Below are positions 7,346 through 13,925 of a DNA stretch of 16,180 bases, piece after piece (within the stretch, counting starts at the first letter, position 1; each line of letters opens with the position of its first letter). This DNA comes from Chthoniobacterales bacterium (lineage in GTDB: Bacteria > Verrucomicrobiota > Verrucomicrobiia > Chthoniobacterales > UBA10450), in assembly GCA_013697365.1 (NCBI GenBank), contig JACCXA010000162.1, positions 1-16,180 of the forward strand. Direction: 5' to 3'. The position numbers and the translations under genes were made by a program. A model generated the notes under the pieces. That model was given only the letters and a program-made list of their open reading frames with translations, was not told the DNA's origin and searched no databases.

Positions 7346-8140
7346 ATGTGGAGAATGTTGCTTGTGCTTTTGTTCGTCGCTTCATCGGCTTTCGCGCAGG
7401 AGCGCGGCACGGCCTATGAAGCGCTTCGGGTGATCGGCACGCAGTTTAACCGCGCGGCCCTGAGTCGCGTCATCTCCGTCACAGGCGTGGATGGTGATCC
7501 GCAACCAACGCGTTGGACCGTGCTGATCGCGGACCGCGGCGCGCCTGCAGGGATCCGCGAATTCGTGGTGGCAAAGGGGCGGATCATTTCAAATCGGACC
7601 CCCAGCGCGGTGGCCGGCTCGGTCAAAGGCGCGACGATCAAGACGTCGCAACTAAACCTTGATTCTAGTGGCGCCTTCGAGGTGACGAGCCACACCGCGG
7701 ATAAGTCGCACCAGAACTTCGATCTCGTCAGCTACGCCCTTCGCACAAACTACCGCGGCAATCCGACCTGGATTGTAACCATTCAGAATCAGGCGCGTCG
7801 GCCGCTCGGAACGATTCACATCAATGCCAACAGAGGGAATGTCACCCGAGTCGAGGGAATGTATCGCGGGCGGAATATGGACGAGGTGGTGCAGGATCCG
7901 ATTGAGCGGAGCGGGCGGGATATCGAGCGGCGCGTTCCGGAGCCTGACGAGCAATACCTGGGCGACGATGAAAGCAACGCCGAGATCACCCAAGGCGACG
8001 ATGAAATCGAAGAAGGCGATGGGGATGAGAACTTCGTGAAAGCGGAGATCAAGCGCAGATTCCGCCAGACCAAGCGCGGTGGCGAACGCATCTTCGAGCG
8101 AGCGCGGCGGAACTTCGACGACTTCATCAGCCGGAGATAG
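7346..8140 (+). CDS. Predicted secreted protein of unknown function with charged C-terminal tail
   Basis: A protein of 264 residues that I do not recognise. It has a clear Sec signal peptide: MWRMLLVLLFVASSAFAQ, with likely cleavage after AFA at residues 15-17. Residues about 25-175 are a soluble region with two similar-looking stretches, TRWTVLIADRGAPAGIREF (55-73) and PTWIVTIQNQARRPLGTIHI (140-159), each an aromatic-rich strand, a turn and a second strand; the pattern recalls PepSY-like domains, but this is only a visual impression. Residues 200-230 are very acidic (GDDESNAE, GDDEIEEGDGDE), and 231-264 are strongly basic (KRRFRQTKRGGERIFERARR), probably helical. It is likely periplasmic or surface-located. 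ATG 7346 is chosen because it starts the signal peptide; ATG 7355 is an alternative. It is divergent from the RsbW-like gene. Confidence 0.75.
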   Translation: MWRMLLVLLFVASSAFAQERGTAYEALRVIGTQFNRAALSRVISVTGVDGDPQPTRWTVLIADRGAPAGIREFVVAKGRIISNRTPSAVAGSVKGATIKTSQLNLDSSGAFEVTSHTADKSHQNFDLVSYALRTNYRGNPTWIVTIQNQARRPLGTIHINANRGNVTRVEGMYRGRNMDEVVQDPIERSGRDIERRVPEPDEQYLGDDESNAEITQGDDEIEEGDGDENFVKAEIKRRFRQTKRGGERIFERARRNFDDFISRR

Positions 8141-8258
8141 TCTGAAGGCGCCCTGTAGCCGACTTCAATACGGTCCGGACCGCCAGGCAACATTCGAACC
8201 GTCACGGGCCGCCGCTACATGGCTTGCAATAAACCCTGCTTCGCCTGTAATTGAGCGC
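8141..8258. promoter_or_regulatory. Leader region of the AraC-family gene, with a 12-bp perfect palindrome
   Basis: These 118 bp lie between the secreted-protein stop and the chosen AraC start. CGGTCCGGACCG at 8171-8182 is a perfect 12-bp palindrome and could be an operator or an autoregulatory site; a palindrome of this length is expected a few times by chance in a window this size, so support is weak. The region is open in the frame of the AraC gene back to a GTG at 8079, so a longer protein cannot be fully excluded. Confidence 0.25.
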
Positions 8259-9194
8259 GTGATTCCCGAGCAAACAACTGTCGTTGCCCGCCCCTGGCCT
8301 GAGGTGCAACAAGGTTGGCGTCCTCTCTACGGTGACTTCGAGCGGCAGGGACTTAGCCTGGAATGGCACGATCTTCGTGCGCAGCAGCCGCTTGATTGGG
8401 GCGGCAGCTTCCGTCCGCGGAGCGTCGAATTTTGTCTTAACCTGGAAGGCCGCGGCGCGATTGGGTCGCGTTTGCAAAGCGCCTATATCGCCGGGAGCGC
8501 AGGGTACTACGCGGTCACGGACGAGCCGTTGCGAGCCACCCGGCGCGCGCATGATCGCCATCAATTCGTGACGCTTGAATTCTCGCGCGACCACTTACGC
8601 GCGCAGCTGGCGGAATGCGAAGGCGACTTGGAAGCGCCGGTGCGTCGGGCCGTTTTTTCCGACAAGCAGGCAGCGGTCGTCTCGATACCCCAAGCCATGG
8701 GGACTGAGCAACGAAGTCTCGTCACCAGCCTGCTCCAACCGCCCGTGCCGAAGGCCGCCCAGAGCCTTTGGTATCAGAGCAAGGCGCTCGAGCTCATGTC
8801 CCACTTCCTGTTTGCGCCGAAGGACCCCGAGCTTTTCTGCATGCGGCAAAAACGTGTGGCACGGGACCGCGTCGAGCGCACCAAGGAATTGCTGGCGCGC
8901 GACATTGCCAACCCGCCGACCCTGGAGGCGCTTGGTCAGGAAGTGGGCTGCAGCCCGTTTTACCTCAGCCGAATTTTCTCCCGGGAAGCCGGGCTAACGA
9001 TCCCGCAGTTCCTGCGCAATCTACGCATGGAACGCGCGGCGGCCCTCTTGCGAGGCGGTCGTCACAATGTGACGGAAGCGGCCATGGAAGTTGGTTACTC
9101 CAGCCTGAGCCATTTCAGCAAAGCGTTTTGCGAAACGATCGGCTGCTGTCCCGCGCTCTATCCGATGGCTAAGCACGTCGTGCTCGATCGGTGA
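8259..9194 (+). CDS. AraC-family transcriptional regulator
   Basis: A DNA-binding regulator of 311 residues with the AraC layout: a variable N-terminal sensing region (about 1-190) and a C-terminal AraC/XylS domain (about 200-303). The two helix-turn-helix motifs are TLEALGQEVGCSPFYLSRIF (221-240) and NVTEAAMEVGYSSLSHFSKA (270-289), the second followed by the family ending CETIGCCPALYP. The overall pattern, including RVERTKELLARDIANPPTL before the first HTH, recalls the PchR-like branch that often controls iron or siderophore genes, but the ligand cannot be told here. No ATG exists in a suitable position, so I chose GTG 8259; the frame stays open back to GTG 8079, overlapping the upstream gene, but those 60 residues look like non-coding translation. 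Its target genes are unknown, possibly itself or the upstream gene. Confidence 0.88.
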   Translation: MIPEQTTVVARPWPEVQQGWRPLYGDFERQGLSLEWHDLRAQQPLDWGGSFRPRSVEFCLNLEGRGAIGSRLQSAYIAGSAGYYAVTDEPLRATRRAHDRHQFVTLEFSRDHLRAQLAECEGDLEAPVRRAVFSDKQAAVVSIPQAMGTEQRSLVTSLLQPPVPKAAQSLWYQSKALELMSHFLFAPKDPELFCMRQKRVARDRVERTKELLARDIANPPTLEALGQEVGCSPFYLSRIFSREAGLTIPQFLRNLRMERAAALLRGGRHNVTEAAMEVGYSSLSHFSKAFCETIGCCPALYPMAKHVVLDR

Positions 9195-9213
9195 GGGACC
9201 TGTAGGGAGAGCC

Positions 9214-9247
9214 GTTAGCTTCCCCGTTCGAAACTTGGGAAGCTGAC
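9214..9247. terminator. Stem-loop between the AraC-family gene and purH
   Basis: GTTAGCTTCCC (9214-9224) and GGGAAGCTGAC (9237-9247) pair at 10 of 11 positions around a 12-nt loop that itself contains GTTCGAAAC. It lies 20 bp after the AraC-family stop codon and before purH. No run of T follows, so it is not a standard intrinsic terminator; it may be a terminator-like stem, an RNA-stabilising stem, or another dispersed repeat. Confidence 0.5.
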
Positions 9248-9330
9248 AGCAAACCAGCGCGGCGCTGCGAATCCCCCTGTAATTCTCTTGGATTGACGAA
9301 GTCGGTCTGAGCAGAATCGCGCTCCCGAAA

Positions 9331-10860
9331 ATGAAAATCACGCGCGCTCTCATTTCCGTTTCCGATAAGACCGGCGTCGCAGATTTTGCCCGCGCCCTCG
9401 AAAAGATGGGCGTCGATATCATTTCCACCGGTGGGACGTCCGAGTTGCTGCGCAAGGAAGGCATACCGGTGCGCGATATCGCGAGCTTTACGGATTACCC
9501 CGAGGTTCTGGAAGGCCGCGTGAAAACGCTCCACCCGCGGGTGCACGGCGGACTCCTCTACAAACGAGGCAACCCATTGCACGAAAAGCAGGCAAAAGAG
9601 CAGGGCTTCCAGCCGATTGACCTTGTCGTGGTGAACCTTTACCCGTTCGAAGGGACGATCGCGAAGCCCGGCGTGACGCTCCCTGAAGCCATCGAGCAGA
9701 TCGACATCGGCGGGCCCTCGATGATTCGAAGCGCGGCGAAAAATTACGAGTCTGTCACAGTGGTCGTCGAACCCTCGGACTACGAAACGGTCCTGGACAC
9801 GATGCGTGATCAGGAAGGGGAGACAACGCTCCGTCTACGTGAACGCCTCGCGATCAAGGCTTTTATCAAGACATCGGAATACGACCGGACGATCGGCAAT
9901 TTCCTGAATAAAGAGCAAACGACCGACGCATCGTTCTCGCTCGCCTTGCCTCTTGTGTCGCGGCTCCGCTATGGCGAGAATCCGCATCAAACCGCCGCGC
10001 TCTATGGCGACTTCGATGAATGCTTCGAGAAGCTGCACGGCAAAGAACTCTCCTTTAACAATATCCTCGATATCAGCGCGGCGACGCACTTGATCGGCGA
10101 ATTCACCGAGCCAACCGTCGCGATCCTGAAACACACCAACCCGTGCGGCGTGGGGACGGATGCCGACCTGCGCCAAGCATGGGAAAAGGCGTTTGCGACC
10201 GATAAACAGGCGCCTTTTGGCGGCATCATTATTTGCAACCGTCCGATCGATGAAGCGCTCGCCAAAGCGATCAGTGAGATCTTCAGCGAAGTCATTATTG
10301 CGCCGGAGTTTGAGGCAAAGGCGCGCGCGCTTTTCCAAAAGAAGAAGAATCTGCGTTTGATTCGCGCCCTGCCACCGAAGGTATCGACTGGAATTGAATT
10401 GGATGTTCGCTCCGTTTGTGGCGGCGTTCTGGTGCAGGATAAAGACGTCGCTCAACACAGCGATCTTGAGCCGAACGTGGTGACGAAGCGCCCTCCGACC
10501 GAAACGGAGATGGCGGCCATGCTTTTCGGCTGGCGCGTCGTGAAACACGTCAAGTCGAACGCGATCGTCTATGCCGGGTCCGATCGCACGCTCGGGGTCG
10601 GAGCGGGGCAAATGTCGCGCGTTGATGCCTCACGGATCGCGGTCTGGAAAGCGGCGGAAGCCGGGCTTTCATTGGGCGGAAGCGCGGTCGCAAGCGACGC
10701 TTTTTTTCCCTTCGCTGATGGTCTCGTCGCTGCCGCCGAAGCGGGCGCAACGGCCGCGATTCAGCCCGGTGGTTCGGTCCGCGATGAAGAAGTCATTGCA
10801 GCCGCGAACGAGCGAAACATGACCATGATCTTCACCGGTGTGCGGCACTTCCGGCATTAG
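9331..10860 (+). CDS. purH: Bifunctional AICAR formyltransferase / IMP cyclohydrolase
   Basis: Catalyses the last two steps of de novo IMP synthesis: formyl transfer from 10-formyl-tetrahydrofolate to AICAR, then ring closure to IMP. Of usual length, 509 residues. The N-terminal IMP cyclohydrolase (MGS-like) domain shows ISVSDKTG (8-15), STGGTSELLRKEG (32-44), EVLEGRVKTLHPRVHGGLL (58-76) and VVNLYPFEGTI (100-110). The formyltransferase domain shows LRYGENPHQTAALYG (212-226), the catalytic KHTNPCGVGT with K267 and H268, FGGIIICNRPID, and the C-terminal ending MTMIFTGVRHFRH, typical of the family. The ATG at 9331 matches the conserved N-terminus MKITRALISVSDKTG. Both active sites look intact. 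The gene stands alone, not in a purine operon here, and converges on the carbonic anhydrase gene. Confidence 0.98.
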   Translation: MKITRALISVSDKTGVADFARALEKMGVDIISTGGTSELLRKEGIPVRDIASFTDYPEVLEGRVKTLHPRVHGGLLYKRGNPLHEKQAKEQGFQPIDLVVVNLYPFEGTIAKPGVTLPEAIEQIDIGGPSMIRSAAKNYESVTVVVEPSDYETVLDTMRDQEGETTLRLRERLAIKAFIKTSEYDRTIGNFLNKEQTTDASFSLALPLVSRLRYGENPHQTAALYGDFDECFEKLHGKELSFNNILDISAATHLIGEFTEPTVAILKHTNPCGVGTDADLRQAWEKAFATDKQAPFGGIIICNRPIDEALAKAISEIFSEVIIAPEFEAKARALFQKKKNLRLIRALPPKVSTGIELDVRSVCGGVLVQDKDVAQHSDLEPNVVTKRPPTETEMAAMLFGWRVVKHVKSNAIVYAGSDRTLGVGAGQMSRVDASRIAVWKAAEAGLSLGGSAVASDAFFPFADGLVAAAEAGATAAIQPGGSVRDEEVIAAANERNMTMIFTGVRHFRH

Positions 10861-10902
10861 AGCCTGTTCCGGACGTTTGCGGGCGCAGGCCTTCTGCTTT
10901 AG

Positions 10903-10925
10903 TCGCGTCGCTTTCCGAGGCGCGA
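10903..10925. terminator. Weak stem-loop in the purH / carbonic anhydrase convergent gap
   Basis: TCGCGTC (10903-10909) can pair with GGCGCGA (10919-10925) including one G-T pair, around a 9-nt loop, inside the 87-bp gap between the two converging genes. The stem is short and has no T-tract, so it is a weak candidate for a shared terminator. Confidence 0.25.
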
Positions 10926-10947
10926 GCAGACACGGCGACGCTGGCGA

Positions 10948-11592
10948 TCACCCGAGCGCGGAGATCGCCGCGGCGGAGACTTCGAGCGTCTCGTGGAAGG
11001 TGGCTACGGTGACATCAAGGTCGCGCAGGAGACCATCGTGCAGCCCGTATATCCATCCATGCACGGTGAGGTCCTGGCCGCGCTCCCAGGCGTCGCGCGC
11101 GATCGTGGTGTGGCAAACGTTGGTGACCTGCTCGATGACGTTCAATTCGCACAGCCGGTCGGATGCTCCGGTCTCTCCGCTGGCTTTTGCCAGAATTTCC
11201 TCGTGCTTTTCACGCACGTCTTGCAGGTGGCGCAGCCAATTATCGCTCAAGCCGAGGCGATCGCGCTGCAGCGCCGCCCGCACCCCGCTGCACCCATAAT
11301 GTCCGCAGACGATGATGTGGCGCACTTTCAACAAATCGACCGCAAATTGCATGACCGACAAACAGTTGAGATCCGTGTGCACGACCAGATTCGCGAGATT
11401 CCGGTGGACGAATAGTTCTCCCGGTGGCAGTCCGACAATCTGATTCGCGGGCACCCGGCTGTCCGAACAGCCGATCCACAAATACGTGGGCGCCTGCTGT
11501 TGCGAAAGCTTCTGAAAAAACTCCGGCTCCTGCTGCCGGATACGGCCAGCCCACGTCTTGTTGCTCTCGAAAAGATGATCAAGGGCTTCCAT
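10948..11592 (-). CDS. can: Beta-class carbonic anhydrase
   Basis: Zinc enzyme of 214 residues that interconverts CO2 and bicarbonate, supplying bicarbonate for carboxylases in the cytoplasm. The zinc-binding and active-site residues are C42, D44 and R46 in the motif CSDSRVP, and H98 and C101 in VCGHYGCSGVRAAL. The positions match those in E. coli Can. FVHRNLANLV (61-70) and VHGWIYGLHDGLL are further family signatures. The length fits the E. coli type. The start ATG 11592 gives the conserved opening LFESNKTWAGRI. It lies 69 bp downstream of the alpha/beta hydrolase gene on the same strand, so they may share a transcript, though no functional link is known to me. There is no signal peptide. 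Confidence 0.96.
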   Translation of the reverse strand: MEALDHLFESNKTWAGRIRQQEPEFFQKLSQQQAPTYLWIGCSDSRVPANQIVGLPPGELFVHRNLANLVVHTDLNCLSVMQFAVDLLKVRHIIVCGHYGCSGVRAALQRDRLGLSDNWLRHLQDVREKHEEILAKASGETGASDRLCELNVIEQVTNVCHTTIARDAWERGQDLTVHGWIYGLHDGLLRDLDVTVATFHETLEVSAAAISALG

Positions 11593-11661
11593 CTACAGAG
11601 GTCGAACTAGCCGAACGGAACGGATCGAGACGCTAAAGGTTTGCTTCCGGCAGGGTTGGCT

Positions 11662-12309
11662 TCATCGAGAATTGTCCGGTTGAGTCGAAGGCGCGGCAAC
11701 AACGAAGGCGGCGATCTGCCGTATGATTTGTTCATCAACGTCGGTCTGCGTTTCACCGCGCGCTTTCAGGTCCATCTTTCGGACGAGCAGGGAATGGTCG
11801 CCACCCTCAACGACATGGAGTTGATTTAGGGTGAGCATTTCGCGGCGGACTTGTTCGAGCAAATGGAGCGGACAAAGAGGATCGCGCGTTCCCTGCACGA
11901 AGAGAATTGGGGTGGTGATCTCGCGCAGAACTTTGTCGCGTAGCTTCGTCGCATCGCCCCCACCGCAAAGCGGGTAGCTCAGGCAAACGAGCGCGCTGAC
12001 TTTTTCTTCGAGGGAGACATGACAACTGATCCGGGAGCCCATGCTTCGCCCGATCAAGACAATGGGCCCGGCGTGGTCCCCGCGCGCTTCCGCGAGGGCA
12101 GCGCGGTGCGCGGCCACCAGCTTGGGCAAAGGATCGGGCCGCCGAGATCCCTCCATCATGTAACGGTAATCGAAGGATCGGACAGTCCCCAATTCTCCGA
12201 GCAAGGCGGCCCAATGTCGCAACAACGGGTGCGCAGAAGACGCCCCCGCACCCGGGGCCAGGAGGAAAAGCGGCGGCTGCACTTCCGCATTGCTAACAGA
12301 ATGCAGCAC
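11662..12309 (-). CDS. Alpha/beta hydrolase of the KANL3/Tex30 type
   Basis: A predicted cytoplasmic hydrolase of 215 residues. The alpha/beta-hydrolase triad is visible: nucleophile S89 in GRSMGSRIS (nucleophile elbow), D143 in FVQGTRDPLCP, and H172 in EGGDHSLLV. LFLLAPGAGASSAHPLL (14-30) forms the first strand and oxyanion region, and the short length with VCLSYPL fits the KANL3/Tex30-like dienelactone-hydrolase-related family found widely in bacteria. The substrate is not known. The start is a GTG (12309); a GTG at codon 10 would also retain the whole fold. A 98-bp divergent gap separates it from the AI-2E-family gene. Confidence 0.88.
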   Translation of the reverse strand: MLHSVSNAEVQPPLFLLAPGAGASSAHPLLRHWAALLGELGTVRSFDYRYMMEGSRRPDPLPKLVAAHRAALAEARGDHAGPIVLIGRSMGSRISCHVSLEEKVSALVCLSYPLCGGGDATKLRDKVLREITTPILFVQGTRDPLCPLHLLEQVRREMLTLNQLHVVEGGDHSLLVRKMDLKARGETQTDVDEQIIRQIAAFVVAAPSTQPDNSR

Positions 12310-12326
12310 AGCTCAAAGCGCGGATC

Positions 12327-12351
12327 GCAGTTCGCATGCGATGCGCACTGC
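12327..12351. promoter_or_regulatory. 25-bp inverted repeat in the divergent hydrolase / AI-2E-family gap
   Basis: Half-sites GCAGTTCGCAT (12327-12337) and ATGCGCACTGC (12341-12351) pair at 10 of 11 positions around a 3-bp centre. It lies between the start codons of two divergent genes, where a dimeric regulator could act on both. Equally, it could form a small RNA hairpin. No -35/-10 pair is convincing in the remaining 70 bp. Confidence 0.35.
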
Positions 12352-12406
12352 GGCGTGGGCGTGCTTTAAAGCAGCGACGATCCCTAATCGGCGTAGAGTC
12401 GTATCC

Positions 12407-13558
12407 ATGGAAAGCGCCAACATCGGCGGGACGAGTTTCCGGACCGCGTTTGTCCTGCTTCTCGTTTTCGTTGTATCCGCGCTCTTCCTCGCCGTGACGT
12501 GGCCATTTCTGAAACCGCTGCTGCTCGGCGCGATGCTCGCTGGCTTGTGCCGTCCACTTTACCATTGGGTTGCACGGCTGCTAGGCGGCCGCGGCTCATG
12601 GGCCGCAGCGTTGACTCTTCTCGTGCTTTTTCTCCTCATCGCGGGCCCGATCAGCGCCTTCGTCGGCCTGGTGGTGAGTCAGGCAGTCAAGGTCAGCAAC
12701 GACGCCATTCCCTGGGTGCAGCAGCATTTCGGAGCCGCTAGCACCTTCAATGCGCACGATTGGCTGGTGCAGCGCTTCCCGACTCTTGCCAGCTACGTCC
12801 CGGATCAGGCGCAGATCATGGAAAACGTCGGCAACACGGCCAAGGCCGCCGGCGGCTTTTTGGTCGCGAGCGTCTCGCGCATGACGGCCGGAACAGCCCG
12901 GCTTCTCCTGGATCTCTTTGTCATGCTTTACGCGATGTTCTTTTTCCTCAGAGATGGCCGGAAGATTCTCGAGAAGATTTTCTATTACATGCCGCTCAGC
13001 CACCAGGACGAAGCGCTCGTGCTCGAGCGGCTTACCTCGGTCACCCGCGCGACCATCAAAGGCACCCTAGTCATTGGCATCATTCAAGGTGCACTCGCTG
13101 GGGTCGGATTTTGGGTGGCGGGAATCGAGGGAGTGGCTTTCTGGGGCACGCTCATGGCGATTCTCTCTATCGTGCCGGGCATTGGGGCGGCTTTGATCTG
13201 GGTCCCGGGCGTGGCCTATCTATTCATCACCGGGCAAACCCTGGCCGCCACACTCCTGGGTGTCTGGTGCGTGGCCGTCGTCGGGACGGTCGACAACATT
13301 TTGCGACCGATGCTGGTCGGGAAAGATGCGAAGATGCCGGACCTTCTGATCCTTGTCGGAACCCTCGGCGGCCTCTTCCTCTTCGGTCCCATCGGATTCA
13401 TCGTGGGACCTATTATCTGCGGTTTGTTCCTGACCGTTTGGGAAATCTACGGCACCACTTTCCGCGAAATTCTGCCGCCCGTGCGGAGCTTTAAAACCGG
13501 GGACGTGAAACGGCCGGAAGCAACGCTGGAAGACAAGACGAGCGGGACGAGGTCCTGA
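12407..13558 (+). CDS. AI-2E family transporter / PerM-like membrane protein
   Basis: Integral membrane protein of 383 residues of the AI-2E transporter family (YdiK/PerM/TqsA-like), whose members have been linked to export of small molecules or to sodium/proton exchange; the substrate cannot be read here. Hydrophobic segments: about 13-33, 35-47, 66-92, 164-181, and a C-terminal set at about 219-240, 244-272, 277-295 and 312-345. Residues 93-160 form a soluble loop between the halves. Family signatures are LSIVPGIGAALIWVPG (253-268), VDNILRPMLVGK (295-306) and GGLFLFGPIGFIVGPI (321-336). Length is normal. The ATG at 12407 is chosen; the frame extends to 12290 but that part overlaps the divergent promoter region and the hydrolase start. 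There is no Shine-Dalgarno. Confidence 0.92.
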   Translation: MESANIGGTSFRTAFVLLLVFVVSALFLAVTWPFLKPLLLGAMLAGLCRPLYHWVARLLGGRGSWAAALTLLVLFLLIAGPISAFVGLVVSQAVKVSNDAIPWVQQHFGAASTFNAHDWLVQRFPTLASYVPDQAQIMENVGNTAKAAGGFLVASVSRMTAGTARLLLDLFVMLYAMFFFLRDGRKILEKIFYYMPLSHQDEALVLERLTSVTRATIKGTLVIGIIQGALAGVGFWVAGIEGVAFWGTLMAILSIVPGIGAALIWVPGVAYLFITGQTLAATLLGVWCVAVVGTVDNILRPMLVGKDAKMPDLLILVGTLGGLFLFGPIGFIVGPIICGLFLTVWEIYGTTFREILPPVRSFKTGDVKRPEATLEDKTSGTRS

Positions 13559-13925
13559 ATCGGTGGACGCGCCGCCGCGCCTCGCGCCTGCGGAGGAGAG
13601 GAGATTGGATGTCCGGCGTGGCGGTGGGCGAAGGCGAATCGCGATCCTCGTTTCCTCGGGTATGAAATTGCCAGTGCCAGCGGGAGATCCTTCGGTGGCT
13701 GCAATGATGTGGTTTGTAACGGGGTTGAAAACCAGTGTTTCGGAGACGACCGCTGCGCGAAGGCAGGATAGCTTGAGCAGGCTTTGACGCCGAAACGGAG
13801 CACGGCCGTCTCGGCTGTGCCTAGCGGACGTCTCGCCTGCTGGCTCATCCGCAGCGCCCCCTAGGGCCGAGCCACCTGAGTTTTGCATCTTTTCGTCCCT
13901 TCTCTTCTCTGGCAACGTCGGCTCA
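13559..13925. other. 367-bp gap between the AI-2E-family gene and the ComM-like gene
   Basis: I see no gene here. The only open frames are short and lack a start context or protein-like composition. The segment holds a half-copy of the palindromic repeat (13797-13840). The promoter of the ComM-like gene should lie in its last part, around 13850-13925, but no convincing -35/-10 boxes stand out. Around 13662-13760 the base composition is less GC-rich than the genes beside it. Confidence 0.6.
13797..13840. repeat. Half-copy of the palindromic repeat (copy R3, single arm)
   Basis: 44 bp starting GGAGCACGGCCGTCTCGGCT and ending GACGTCTCGCCTGC match the left arm of R1 and the reverse complement of its right arm across nearly the whole arm length. 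No reverse-complementary second arm follows within the next 80 bp, so this is a single arm or a decayed element. Confidence 0.8.

Noticed and set aside
9221..9250. tRNA-like GTTCGAAAC motif
   Set aside because: No acceptor, D or anticodon stems can be formed around it; it is the loop of a simple stem-loop.
9835..10611. 258-codon minus-strand frame opposite purH
   Set aside because: Antisense to the intact formyltransferase domain, no independent coding evidence.
12760..13494. 244-codon plus-strand frame overlapping the AI-2E-family gene in another frame
   Set aside because: The other frame encodes clear transmembrane segments and family motifs; this one is Arg/His/Gly-rich and lacks a start context.
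4259..13840. CRISPR array or tandem repeat interpretation of the repeated GGAGCACGGCCGTC elements
   Set aside because: Copies are kilobases apart, palindromic and variable in length, with no regular spacers and no cas genes.
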